Shown in pieces: positions 1 to 8,561 of a DNA stretch of 18,543 bases. The notes under the pieces are model-generated. The model was not told where the DNA came from. It worked only from the letters and a program-made list of their open reading frames with translations, and ran no database searches. Position 1 is the stretch's first letter. The number at the start of each line of letters is the position of its first letter. Position numbers and translations under genes: made by a program. Source of the DNA: UBA6382 sp964596865 (GTDB lineage Bacteria > Bacteroidota > Bacteroidia > Bacteroidales > Bacteroidaceae); contig CAZQVW010000015.1 of assembly GCA_964596865.1 (NCBI GenBank), positions 1 through 18,543 of the forward strand, written 5' to 3'.

Positions 1-51
1 TTATCTCGGGATTTTTTCTCCGCAAGGCGGCAATTATGCGCCTCAAGTGGG
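1..51. other. non-coding left edge of window
   Basis: No coding sequence is supported. A short hairpin (CCGC-aag-GCGG) lies at about 21-31 after a T-run. The 12-base string GATTTTTTCTCC at 10-21 also occurs at 8650-8661, close to the acyl-CoA dehydrogenase stop codon. It may be the end of an intergenic region belonging to a gene left of the window. Confidence 0.3.
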
Positions 52-240
52 CTATATATAATAAGGTAGGCTTTATATATAATAAGGTAGGGTATTGTAT
101 ATAATAAGGTGGGGGATTATATAATAAGGTAGGTCTCATATATAATAAGGTGGGGGATTATATATAATAAGGTGGGGGATTATATAAAAAGGTAGGTCTC
201 AATATATAATAAGGTAGAGGATTATATATAATAAGGTGGG
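52..240. repeat. AT-rich ~21-bp tandem array
   Basis: Nine copies of a unit of the type TATATAATAAGGTRGG are read directly. The AAGGT anchor starts at 63, 84, 106, 126, 147, 169, 189, 211 and 233, giving spacings of 21, 22, 20, 21, 22, 20, 22 and 22. The variable part between anchors alternates between forms such as GGGGATTA and AGGTCTCA. No spacer structure or coding frame is apparent. The array sits upstream of the candidate sialidase promoter, so it may be trailing sequence of a gene to the left. Confidence 0.9.
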
Positions 241-320
241 GATTTTTCGGAAAAGATGAGGGCATTTGTATATAGCTTAGCTTAATTTTTGCGTCAATTT
301 TGTCCGAAATCGAAATTCCC

Positions 321-352
321 TTTGGCTATGTTAAAAAAATAGACGATATTTG
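321..352 (+). promoter_or_regulatory. candidate Bacteroidetes promoter for the sialidase gene
   Basis: TTTG at 321-324, a 20-base spacer, then GATATTTG at 345-352 matches the Bacteroidetes pattern TTTG-N19-21-TAnnTTTG except for one base (G for T) in the -7 box. Transcription would begin near 358-362 and produce a leader of about 195 bases made almost wholly of the following 42-bp repeat. No better match was seen between 241 and 553. Confidence 0.4.
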
Positions 353-364
353 CAAACCGATTTT

Positions 365-506
365 GGCATTTCGTATCCGGTATGTTGGCATTTATTATGC
401 GATGATGGCATTCCGTATCCGGTATATTGGCATTTATTATGCGATGATGGTATTCCGTATACTATATGTTGGTATTCTCAATGCGATAATGGCATTTTCG
501 ATAATA
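365..506. repeat. 42-bp (2 x ~21) tandem array in sialidase leader
   Basis: Three full 42-bp units begin at 365, 407 and 449, with a partial fourth at 491. Each unit has two halves starting GGYATT, at 365, 387, 407, 429, 449, 471 and 491, so spacing alternates 22 and 20. Copies 1 and 2 are almost identical and copy 3 has diverged. The array ends about 48 bases before the sialidase start codon. One frame through it is open and encodes a 14-residue hydrophobic repeat, most likely because 42 is a multiple of three. Confidence 0.9.
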
Positions 507-553
507 CATTAGTAGAATATATAACCCTTATGTTTAACATTGATTTTTAACCT

Positions 554-3500
554 ATGAGCAATTCCATGAAAAAGATGAAATCTCTATTTCGGAAAGGTTG
601 CATGGCTGTAGGCTTGTTGGCTATTGCGGGGCATTCGCCTGCGCAGACGGCCTTTAAGCTCACCTCTCTCGGCGACAAGCAGAGCGATGTGGCCACAGTA
701 ATCACCGCTGACGCCCGCCTGATGATATATCAGCCCGGCGACAATGGCAACCGCAATTCGTGGCTCACGCTGGAAAGTATGCAGAGCCAATCCAAACTGA
801 AACTGAAGGGTGGTCTCACCGATGGCACCAACCCATCCGCCGGTGCTGACGTGTCTTCCTATCTCTTTACGGTAGAACGGTTGGGCGGCGACACCATTGC
901 CCTGCTTGCTCCCAATGGTGAGTATGTGAGCGGCGCAATTACCGGTAGTAATAAGGACAATATCACGACGTCCTCCACCCAAAAGGCCAAGTTTATGGTG
1001 GAAAAGACGGGTAGCCAGTTTTATTTCAAGCGCGCCGATGTGTCTACCACTCTCTATCTCAATACGCAGGCTACCCCTTACGTGAATTATTGGAATGGCA
1101 ATGCCGATTGGTCGAAATGGGACATCTTTCTGCCTACGGTGGAGAGCCTTGTGCCCGATACCGCCACCATTAATGCCTTTAACGGTACAATGAAGAGCAA
1201 CAGTCCCAATAGCTCGTGGAATTCCCAGTGGACTTCCAAGGCCGACAGTGTGAAACCTACCATTACTCTGACCGCCTCGGCAAATAATATGGCCGCCGCC
1301 TCCGATAGCAGTGGTAATATCGACCTCCGTTCGGGCCAATCCAAATCGTCCACCTACACCATTGCCGTGCCGGACACCTATGAACTGCTTTCTTACACCA
1401 TCCATGGCAAGGCTCTCTCCTCGCAACAGACCGTTACGCCCGCTTCCGGCACCGCCCGCGTATTCTCTCGCACAGATAGCGTAGAGGCCTACACTGTGAG
1501 CGTGGGCAACGGGGCGCATTCGGCCGTGTTCACCCTCACCGGCGAAAACAACGGTCTTCTGGCCACTATCGATGTGGTTTACAAGGAGATGTCCATGCGC
1601 AAAGTGGCGTATAAGGTGGTGTTCATGGGCGATACCATCGCGGTGGACAGTGCGCAGGTGGCTATTGGCGAACCGGCCGCTATCCCCTCGGCTCTCGCTG
1701 TGGGCAATTTCGCTACGTTCACCTATGAACCCGCGAATATCTCGGCCACTACCACCAATGTTGTGGCAAAGATGGCGTGGAGCCCCAACGCCCCCATCCA
1801 ATTCTCCACGGGCCTCAACGATTCCACACATTATTATAAGATGCGCATCAACAACGCCGCGCGCACCGTCTATTTCAACTATACCCCCAACACCACAATG
1901 CCCAATATCGCCTGTGACCCCGCCGATAGTCTCGATAATGGCCTTTGGGCTTTCCTCGGCAACCCCTACGCTGTGAAAGTGGTGAACAAAGCTGCGGGCG
2001 GCACCGTGCTGTTGGCCTCGCCTGCCACATCTTCTTCCACCGCCAACACCGGTCTATCCACTTATGCCGTCCTCACTAACGATTTCGCCACTTATCCCGA
2101 TTCCACTTGGCGCATCCTGCCCGCCACCCAGACCAGCGGCGGCGCTAACCTCAATACGGGCGGTTTCTATCTGCGCAATGCTCAGGGCCATTGCCTCAAT
2201 ATCCGCAATGCTCAGGGCAGTTCGGTATATCATCTGGCCTATTGGACAACGGGATACGACGCCGGTTCGTCATTCCTGACCACACCCGCCTCCAACGAGC
2301 CCTACCTCGCCGCTACCGTGCAGGGCTTCTGGACTACCGGCCGCGGCACCGAGACTTGGCTCACTCGCACCATCGTCAATGCCGCAGACATTAAAGACGG
2401 CGGCACAGTTAGCAGTCTCACTGCCCGCCTCAAAGACGGCACCGCCGCCCTTGTGGACAATGTGAAGCTCTATGCTGTGAACAATGATACCATGGATTTC
2501 TATATCCTCAAAAATCCCGAAATCTATCAGGTGGGCGAAACAAAGAAAACCAACCTCTCCGGCGACCTCACCTTTGATTTCGGCACCAACACCGTTAATC
2601 TCCTGCGCGGCGAGAGCGTGAAACTCTTCCTCACCGCCACCGTTAAGGACGATGCCCCGCTAAATCAGACTATCGACGCGCAAGTAACCTCCGTAACCAT
2701 CAATGGCTCTGCCCTTACGCCTGCCGATGGCGACCCCAACGGTCAGGCAAAGATTTTCCAGACATGGGCGCCCGTGTTCCACTGGAAAAACCACGGTTAC
2801 AACGTGTGGCGCATACCCGCTATGGCGCGCACCTATAACACCAACGCAGAAAACTCACAACGACTGGTTGCTGTGATAGACGGCACCAATGATGGATTCC
2901 AGCAGGGCAACAATTGGAACCCCAATCCCGACCCGGGCTATGCTCCTATCAACGTGTTCTACAGTATTTCCGATGATAACGGCCGTTCATGGACTGACCC
3001 CAAGACGCTTAAGCTCTCTTCCCGCACCACCGGCTCCAATACCTATAGTTTTGGCGACCCCGCTATCGTGCGTTGCAAGAGCGGCAAACTCCTTGTGCTC
3101 ACCTGCGCCACCGACAAGAACTTCTGGGGAGGACAGACCTCGCCTTATATGTTTACTTCCACCGATGACGGCGAAACCTTCGATGTAGGTCACACCGTAA
3201 ACACCACTGACATCCTTAAGGACGAAGTGGCAGGCACTCAAGGCTTCGGCGGCTACAGCTGGTTCATTACCTCCGGTCGCGGCCTGTGCACCACCTCCGG
3301 CCGAGTGATGTTCTTGGTGAATTATATCAAGGCCGGACAGAGCGGCACCGTGGCCAACACGCGCAACTATGTCCTCTATTCTGATGACGAGGGCGACCAC
3401 TGGACTATTTCCAAGAATGTGGTGTGGGATGGCAGCGGTAACGAATCCAAACTCTGCCAGCTCCCCAACGGAAAGATTTTGGCTTCCATCCGTCGCGGTG

Positions 3501-4120
3501 GTGAGCGCGGTTTCAACCTCTCCACCGATTCCACCGGCACCATCTGGACAGGCCAACGCACACCCACCGAGGCACAAGGCGGTATTCACGATGCAGGTGT
3601 GAACGCAGATATTATCGCTTACGGCGATTCCCTGCTCATCCACTCCGTGATCCGCAATAACGGCACCGGCACCACTCGCACCGACCTCGAAATCTTTGTT
3701 TCTGCCAATCAGGGCCAGACGTGGACGCGCAAATTCCAAATCCAGCCCAACCATGCCGGTTATTCCACCATGGAAATCCTTGACAACGGCGACCTCGCCA
3801 TCCTCTTTGAGGACGGTTCCTATCATTATGGCGACAACCAATATGATACCAACATCATCCATTATTACGACATCACCTATCTCACCATTCCTGCCGACAC
3901 CATCGCCACTTGGGGCAAGGTGAGCGGAACGGTAGACCCGCTCAAGCGCCTCGGAGTGATTGATGATAATGGTGAATACACCGCTATCCAGTCTGCCACC
4001 GCTGCTGCCGCCCCCGCTGTGGTGCTCAATGCCCGCCGCTACAATATCCTCGGCCAGCCCGTGGACGCTGACTATAAGGGCATCGTCATTCAGAATGGCA
4101 AAAAGGTGTTGGCAAAATGA
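554..4120 (+). CDS. secreted multidomain exo-sialidase (neuraminidase)
   Basis: A 1188-residue protein that should remove terminal sialic acids from glycoconjugates outside the cytoplasm. Residues 1-31 form a signal peptide (basic start, hydrophobic GLLAIAG, cleavage near SPAQ). Residues about 100-195 and 425-600 look like beta-trefoil-type carbohydrate-binding modules, and about 598-740 resembles the domain preceding Bacteroidetes BNR sialidases. The catalytic six-bladed propeller (about 745-1145) has the RIP arginine at R753, a likely acid/base D776, further candidate triad arginines R980/R981 and R1034, E964, and a nucleophile candidate Y1070 in YSTME. Five Asp-box-like motifs (SxDxGxxW type) start near residues 806, 869, 943, 990 and 1050. 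The C-terminus (RRYNILGQ...IQNGKKVLAK) is a short sorting-tail-like segment shared with the neighbouring SGNH protein. ATG 554 is the first start; in-frame ATGs at 569 and 578 would also keep the signal peptide. Sialidase assignment is firm; linkage preference cannot be read. Confidence 0.92.
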   Translation: MSNSMKKMKSLFRKGCMAVGLLAIAGHSPAQTAFKLTSLGDKQSDVATVITADARLMIYQPGDNGNRNSWLTLESMQSQSKLKLKGGLTDGTNPSAGADVSSYLFTVERLGGDTIALLAPNGEYVSGAITGSNKDNITTSSTQKAKFMVEKTGSQFYFKRADVSTTLYLNTQATPYVNYWNGNADWSKWDIFLPTVESLVPDTATINAFNGTMKSNSPNSSWNSQWTSKADSVKPTITLTASANNMAAASDSSGNIDLRSGQSKSSTYTIAVPDTYELLSYTIHGKALSSQQTVTPASGTARVFSRTDSVEAYTVSVGNGAHSAVFTLTGENNGLLATIDVVYKEMSMRKVAYKVVFMGDTIAVDSAQVAIGEPAAIPSALAVGNFATFTYEPANISATTTNVVAKMAWSPNAPIQFSTGLNDSTHYYKMRINNAARTVYFNYTPNTTMPNIACDPADSLDNGLWAFLGNPYAVKVVNKAAGGTVLLASPATSSSTANTGLSTYAVLTNDFATYPDSTWRILPATQTSGGANLNTGGFYLRNAQGHCLNIRNAQGSSVYHLAYWTTGYDAGSSFLTTPASNEPYLAATVQGFWTTGRGTETWLTRTIVNAADIKDGGTVSSLTARLKDGTAALVDNVKLYAVNNDTMDFYILKNPEIYQVGETKKTNLSGDLTFDFGTNTVNLLRGESVKLFLTATVKDDAPLNQTIDAQVTSVTINGSALTPADGDPNGQAKIFQTWAPVFHWKNHGYNVWRIPAMARTYNTNAENSQRLVAVIDGTNDGFQQGNNWNPNPDPGYAPINVFYSISDDNGRSWTDPKTLKLSSRTTGSNTYSFGDPAIVRCKSGKLLVLTCATDKNFWGGQTSPYMFTSTDDGETFDVGHTVNTTDILKDEVAGTQGFGGYSWFITSGRGLCTTSGRVMFLVNYIKAGQSGTVANTRNYVLYSDDEGDHWTISKNVVWDGSGNESKLCQLPNGKILASIRRGGERGFNLSTDSTGTIWTGQRTPTEAQGGIHDAGVNADIIAYGDSLLIHSVIRNNGTGTTRTDLEIFVSANQGQTWTRKFQIQPNHAGYSTMEILDNGDLAILFEDGSYHYGDNQYDTNIIHYYDITYLTIPADTIATWGKVSGTVDPLKRLGVIDDNGEYTAIQSATAAAAPAVVLNARRYNILGQPVDADYKGIVIQNGKKVLAK

Positions 4121-4218
4121 TAGTGCGATAATAATAAATGAAAGTACGCGAAAATTAAATGAAAGTACTTGAAAACTAAATGAAAGTACAGGAAAACTAA
4201 ATGATAGTACGCCAATAT
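4114..4218. repeat. 21-bp tandem array overlapping the sialidase stop codon
   Basis: Five consecutive units of exactly 21 bp start at 4114, 4135, 4156, 4177 and 4198. The consensus is TAAATGAAAGTACnnGAAAAC; units 2-4 are nearly identical and the outer two have diverged. The first unit contains the last sense bases and the TGA stop (4118-4120) of the sialidase gene, so the array abuts the coding region with no gap. Confidence 0.9.
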
Positions 4219-4300
4219 AAAATCGTAAATATCAATCGGATGTGATAATCACAGACACAAATAAATCGCTATCGACGCACGTCAATAGCCACTAATGCAA

Positions 4301-4468
4301 AGTAATTATCACGAAGAGAAAGTAATTATCACAAACACCAAGAAATAATATCAGATACGATGTAATCGTCACTAAACTACGAAAGAATTATCTCTGATAC
4401 GATAGGAATTATTTCCGATACGATAGGAGTTATCTCTGATACGATAAGAATTATTTCCGATACAAATA
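4301..4468. repeat. second ~21-bp tandem array in the convergent gap
   Basis: Four clear 21-bp units start at 4385, 4406, 4427 and 4448 (consensus GAATTATYTCYGATACGATAG). They alternate between a CTCTG and a TTCCG version, so a 42-bp period is also visible. Upstream are more diverged 20-22-bp units at 4301, 4321, 4341 and 4363 beginning AGTAATTATCAC or similar. The stretch 4219-4300 shows faint related pieces (for example ATAATCACAGACAC) but no clean units. The array runs directly into the terminator. Confidence 0.85.
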
Positions 4469-4469
4469 A

Positions 4470-4511
4470 AAAAACGGCCTGTTCCACTTTTGATGAGAAC
4501 AGGCCGTTTTT
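4470..4511. terminator. bidirectional rho-independent terminator
   Basis: A perfect 15-bp inverted repeat (4470-4484 with 4497-4511, core CGGCCTGTTC/GAACAGGCCG) encloses a 12-base loop. An A-run lies on the left (4468-4474) and a T-run on the right (4507-4511), so it can act in both directions. It sits between the convergent sialidase (+) and SGNH esterase (-) genes, where a shared terminator is expected. Confidence 0.93.
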
Positions 4512-4562
4512 AGTTTAATATTATATCGGGCAAAGGTGAGGTTTTCTCCCTCTCAATAACAA

Positions 4563-7500
4563 TTATTTCACCACAAATTTCTTTCCATTCTGGATATATA
4601 GGCCGGAGGGCAAGTCGCTAAGAGCGCTGCTCATTTTTCGCCCGTTTATGTCGTAGACATGGCCGTCTTTCCTGCTGGTGGGAGTGAGGGAGAAGGCCGA
4701 ATTTTCGGTGGTGGCGTTGTTGATGCCGGTTAATATGGTTGAGGGAGTATAAAATTCGCGGATAAAGAGTTGGCAACCCGTGTCGGAGGTGTCGGAACCG
4801 TCGCGATTGGTGCTCCAATTATAGATTGGCAGGCCGGAGAGGTTGGTTTGATTGAGCTCTACGTTGCCGCTTTGGAGTATAAACATCCCTGGAGTATCGG
4901 CATCTTTGATTGTCCATCCCGAATTGGGGCGCGTGGCGGTGGTGGAGATTTGGGCGTTGTAACCGGCGGAGGGAGAAATGTAATGACCGGTGGCGGCATT
5001 GACAATATCAAAGGTGCCATCGGCGCGCTCCACGAATTGCCACCTTATCTTCTTGCTTTCAGAGTAGTTTTCGCCGTAGAGAGTGAGATTGTCGCTTTCG
5101 CGCGTAAAACGATAGTTGCGCAATGAGGTGCAGAAGGTGTAGAAATGCTCCTCGGTGTCGGTGGAGGCTTTCGGGCGCAATGCGCTCTGCATGGCTTCCA
5201 GTCGCTTAGAAATAACTTCGGCGGTCTCCTGCTCGTTCACTGGTGAGCAACCCTCAATATAATCGGCCAGAATATTTGCCATACGCGCATAGCCACGGCC
5301 GTAAAGGAGATTATTGGTGATATAATCGCTATTGGCCACTCCGTTACGGGCAAACGGAGTGTAGGTGTCTATATAATTGATTCCATTGGTGGTGGCAGCG
5401 TATGCCTTAAGGGAATCATTGAACGGGATATACTTCTGAGTGTTGGTGGCAGCGTTGCTGTTTGGGATTACGCCCATAAGATAGATATTTGTGGTGGGGC
5501 TTTGTGTGCGGATGGCGTTTACCACCGACTTATATTTGGCAAAAGCATCGTTTACACTGCCGCGATTAAGCTCGCGTGTGCCGGCATAAAGGAAAACTTG
5601 GCGGGGAGCGGCGTTGTTATGAAAGATATATGGAGTCATGGCCAACACATGATCCAGCGTGGTGATGTCATACCACCAGCCCACGGCCCTGTTTTTAATA
5701 TTCTTATTGCCAAGGAGTTCTTTCCATTCACCATTGGCCATCAGTTCATCGCCCATCATCACGATGTCTGTGTTGTTCAACGGCAGGGCGGCGCACATAT
5801 CGGCGCGCATAGACTGGGAAGTTACATCGCCAGGGATATTATGAGCGGTAATCTGGTCTTCTGCGGGATAGGCGGTGGGCACTCCTACGTATTTCTCTAT
5901 CTCGTGGCACCACACACTGTAGCCTTTGGCCGTGAGGTGGAGGCCGTCCAGCGAATATGCGCTACGCGCATTGACAGCAGTGGCCAGCAATTGCGAGAGG
6001 TCGATATATTTCACATTCACATCATTGATGCTGTCTATATAGGCTTTGACAAGGGAATTAACGGCGGAGATATTGGTGGTGGTGCGGCGCCCGATATTGG
6101 TGGGCAGTATGCTTTGCACATACAATTGCGTATTGGGGCAGGTATCCACGATACGATTGATAATAGAGATGATGCTACGCGCCACATAATTGGGAGAATT
6201 GAGCGAAAGCAGGCGCAAATCGTTGGTGCCAATCATCAGAAATACTTTCCCTGGCTGACCGTCAAGATAGGCGGGGAGGTTTGTCATCACCTCATCGGAT
6301 ATTGCGCCGGATACGCCGCGGTTGTGCACGTTGGCGGCGGGGAAAGCGTCTTGCCAATCGTGGAGGTTGGTGATGGAATTGCCAATAAAGACGATGTCGT
6401 TTTGCTTATGGGCGGGCAGGGCCAGCAATGCGTTCACGCGGTGGGGGATCCAAAGGTCGTTGTTCACGGTCTCGTGCTGGGCAGTGCGGGTGGCGTCATC
6501 GACGGCGCTGTCATCGTTGCTCTTCAAACTGTTGTAGGTGGGGAAAGCCTGGCGGATAGCCGTTTGGCATCCGGCATCGGTGAGGTCGTTGCCGGTTTGA
6601 TTAGTGCTCCAGTTGTAAACGGGGAATCCATTGAGCTGAGTTTGATTGAGCTCCACGGTACCGCTGCTGATAACAAACATTCCGCTGGTGGAGGCGTCCT
6701 TCACTGTCCATCCGGTATTGGGGCGCGTGGCGGTAGTGGAGATTTGGGCATTATAATTGGCGGCGGGCGATAGGTAATGGCCGCTGCCAATATTAATAAT
6801 GTCGTAGGAGTTGTCTTCGCGCAAGACAAATTTCCATACGGCGGCGCTGTCGGCGGCGGAGGTGCCGCCGTAGACCACGTTGGCGGCCTCGGTCATATAC
6901 AAATTCTTGCGCAAAGAGGAATAAAAGGTGTAAAGGTGTTCCTGCTTGTCGGTGCTGGCCAAGGGGCGGAAGATGTCGTAGGCGGCCTGCTTGTTGGCAT
7001 TATATATTGCCACGGCTTCTTCTTCGCTCACGGCGTTGCTACCAGGGATATATGGTGCAATAATTTGGGCAATCTTGGCATAACCGCGGCCCTGCACCCA
7101 GTTGCCGGAAATATAATCGGTATTGGCGGCACCATTGGGGCCGAGCAACGGGGTATAGGTGTCAATAAATGTTACGCTGTCTGTTTTGTTGGCGTAGGCT
7201 TTGAGAGAATCGTTGAAAGGAATGTATTTTTGGGTGTTGGTGGCGGCGTTATTGTTGGGCAAAACGGCCATCAGATAGATGCCGGTGTTTGGGCAGCGCG
7301 AGCGAATGTCCTGAATAATTTCCTTGTACTTAGAGAGGGCTGCGTCTACGCCACCATTGTTCAGATTCTGCGTACCGGCATAGATAAACACCTTAGCGGG
7401 CTGGGCGTTGTCGTGGAAAATGGGATTAAGCATATTCTTCAGTTCGTCCAGCGAGGTATTGGCGTAGGCCCAGCCCCAACCGCGGTTTTTCACGGAGGTA

Positions 7501-8348
7501 TTATCGAGGAGTTCCCACCATTCGCCGCTGTGGATCACTTCATCGCCGAGGATTAGCACATCGGTATTTTTCACCGGCAGGCCGCCAAACACAGTGGTGC
7601 GCATACCGATAGCGCCGTTCATGCCACCATTGAGGTCTGGCACGTCGGTGGCAGACTTATAAACGGTTTTCAAGCCTATATACGGCTCAATCTGATGACA
7701 CCATGCGGCGTAGGCCCTGCCTGTGAGGTGGAGGTTGTCGTAGGAATAGCCGTCGGCGTTAGAGGCCACGGGCAAAAGGGCACTGGTGAGGTCGATAAAC
7801 GTTACACTGTCGTTTTTCAGACTGTCGATATAATGACTAATCTGATTGTTCACGTTCTCTATCATTGCCAGTGTGCGCCCGCCCGCTGTTGAGGGCAGAA
7901 TACTCTGCACATAGAGGTGGCTATTAGGGCAATAACCGGTGATATAATTGATTATAGACTTCAAGGCTGTGGCAGTCTGGGCCGGTGTGCGACCGGAATT
8001 TTGCCCGAGGTCGTTGGTGCCGATCATAAGAAAGATCTTGTGGGGCTTGCCTCTGAGATAGGCGGCCAGATTATTCTCTAATTCCCAAGAAAAGGCTGCA
8101 GAGATGCCACGATTTTGAATTCTGACATCGCCAAAGGCCTCGCTCCAGTTGTGGAGATTAGTGATGGAGTTGCCGAGGAATACGATGTCGGCAGTATCTT
8201 GCCTAAGGACATAGAATCCGTCGTTGCGGTGGAGGCGAAATGCTGATTGAGCCTGTGAGGACATACTAATCAATAGCACTGCCATCAATACTGCGGCCTT
8301 TATATAGCCTTTCAGGATTTTGGGTGAGATAAGATAGGATTGTTTCAT
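4563..8348 (-). CDS. secreted tandem SGNH/GDSL esterase, probable sialate/carbohydrate O-acetylesterase
   Basis: A 1261-residue protein with a signal peptide (1-34, cleavage near SQAQ). It is an internal tandem duplication with a period of about 597 residues. Each half is an intact SGNH domain, a degenerate SGNH domain, then a beta-trefoil-like module. Intact domains: GNSIT with Ser61, GTND 110-113 and DxxH at D204/H207; and Ser658, GTND 707-710, D801/H804. Degenerate domains: GDE replaces GDS/GNS at 268-270 and 866-868, the GTND block reads GTQN or GTRE, and the DxxH pair is gone. Trefoil-like modules lie at about 465-600 and 1062-1198. The tail (VYDINGRK...YIQNGKKFVVK) matches the sialidase tail. 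Known SGNH esterases such as NanS/EstA de-O-acetylate sialic acids, and the convergent sialidase supports that role here; this is inference, and another acetylated glycan is possible. Own promoter candidate at 8531-8561. Confidence 0.85.
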   Translation of the reverse strand: MKQSYLISPKILKGYIKAAVLMAVLLISMSSQAQSAFRLHRNDGFYVLRQDTADIVFLGNSITNLHNWSEAFGDVRIQNRGISAAFSWELENNLAAYLRGKPHKIFLMIGTNDLGQNSGRTPAQTATALKSIINYITGYCPNSHLYVQSILPSTAGGRTLAMIENVNNQISHYIDSLKNDSVTFIDLTSALLPVASNADGYSYDNLHLTGRAYAAWCHQIEPYIGLKTVYKSATDVPDLNGGMNGAIGMRTTVFGGLPVKNTDVLILGDEVIHSGEWWELLDNTSVKNRGWGWAYANTSLDELKNMLNPIFHDNAQPAKVFIYAGTQNLNNGGVDAALSKYKEIIQDIRSRCPNTGIYLMAVLPNNNAATNTQKYIPFNDSLKAYANKTDSVTFIDTYTPLLGPNGAANTDYISGNWVQGRGYAKIAQIIAPYIPGSNAVSEEEAVAIYNANKQAAYDIFRPLASTDKQEHLYTFYSSLRKNLYMTEAANVVYGGTSAADSAAVWKFVLREDNSYDIINIGSGHYLSPAANYNAQISTTATRPNTGWTVKDASTSGMFVISSGTVELNQTQLNGFPVYNWSTNQTGNDLTDAGCQTAIRQAFPTYNSLKSNDDSAVDDATRTAQHETVNNDLWIPHRVNALLALPAHKQNDIVFIGNSITNLHDWQDAFPAANVHNRGVSGAISDEVMTNLPAYLDGQPGKVFLMIGTNDLRLLSLNSPNYVARSIISIINRIVDTCPNTQLYVQSILPTNIGRRTTTNISAVNSLVKAYIDSINDVNVKYIDLSQLLATAVNARSAYSLDGLHLTAKGYSVWCHEIEKYVGVPTAYPAEDQITAHNIPGDVTSQSMRADMCAALPLNNTDIVMMGDELMANGEWKELLGNKNIKNRAVGWWYDITTLDHVLAMTPYIFHNNAAPRQVFLYAGTRELNRGSVNDAFAKYKSVVNAIRTQSPTTNIYLMGVIPNSNAATNTQKYIPFNDSLKAYAATTNGINYIDTYTPFARNGVANSDYITNNLLYGRGYARMANILADYIEGCSPVNEQETAEVISKRLEAMQSALRPKASTDTEEHFYTFCTSLRNYRFTRESDNLTLYGENYSESKKIRWQFVERADGTFDIVNAATGHYISPSAGYNAQISTTATRPNSGWTIKDADTPGMFILQSGNVELNQTNLSGLPIYNWSTNRDGSDTSDTGCQLFIREFYTPSTILTGINNATTENSAFSLTPTSRKDGHVYDINGRKMSSALSDLPSGLYIQNGKKFVVK

Positions 8349-8390
8349 GATATTCGTGATTTTTATGGCGATTATTATAATGAATGTTCG

Positions 8391-8474
8391 GAGAATAGCC
8401 CTGCTATTAGCCGAAATTGTCTACATCTTCAGCCTATATTGCCTATCATTTAGCCTAAATAGCCCATGAATTTG
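8391..8474. repeat. degenerate ~21-bp repeats in SGNH gene leader
   Basis: Four 21-bp steps fit at 8391, 8412, 8433 and 8454. The last two units (8433-8453 and 8454-8474) agree at about 15 of 21 positions around CCTAnATnGCC; the earlier ones share mainly the AGCC anchor (8409, 8431, 8452). Half-period echoes of AGCC occur at 8397 and 8461. Much weaker than the other arrays and could be partly chance. Confidence 0.45.
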
Positions 8475-8530
8475 CAGGCGGGCAGGCTTGCCGCTTGCTG
8501 GAATGACAGCCTTTCAGAGCTTTCCGACTG

Positions 8531-8561
8531 CAAATTTAATAAAAAAACTGTGCATAGCAAA
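8531..8561 (-). promoter_or_regulatory. Bacteroidetes-type promoter for the SGNH esterase gene
   Basis: On the minus strand, TTTG (8561-8558), a 19-base spacer and TAAATTTG (8538-8531) match the Bacteroidetes -33/-7 pattern exactly. Transcription would start near 8524, giving a leader of about 175 bases. The -33 element lies inside the stem arm that ends the upstream acd operon, so promoter and terminator share sequence. Confidence 0.6.

Noticed and set aside
52..506. CRISPR array
   Set aside because: The repeats are contiguous 20-22-bp units without conserved repeat plus unique spacer organisation, and no cas gene is present.
300..512. Small ORF with a hydrophobic 14-residue repeat before the sialidase
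   Set aside because: It needs a TTG start, coincides exactly with the 42-bp tandem repeat, and a second frame through the same repeat is also open, as expected when the period is a multiple of three.
584..1831. Long antisense ORF (415 codons) opposite the sialidase
   Set aside because: It is a GC-rich shadow of the real gene with low-complexity composition and no recognisable domain.
5502..6773. Long plus-strand ORF opposite the SGNH esterase
   Set aside because: It has Gly/Ile/His-rich antisense composition and no motif; the minus-strand gene has full catalytic motifs.
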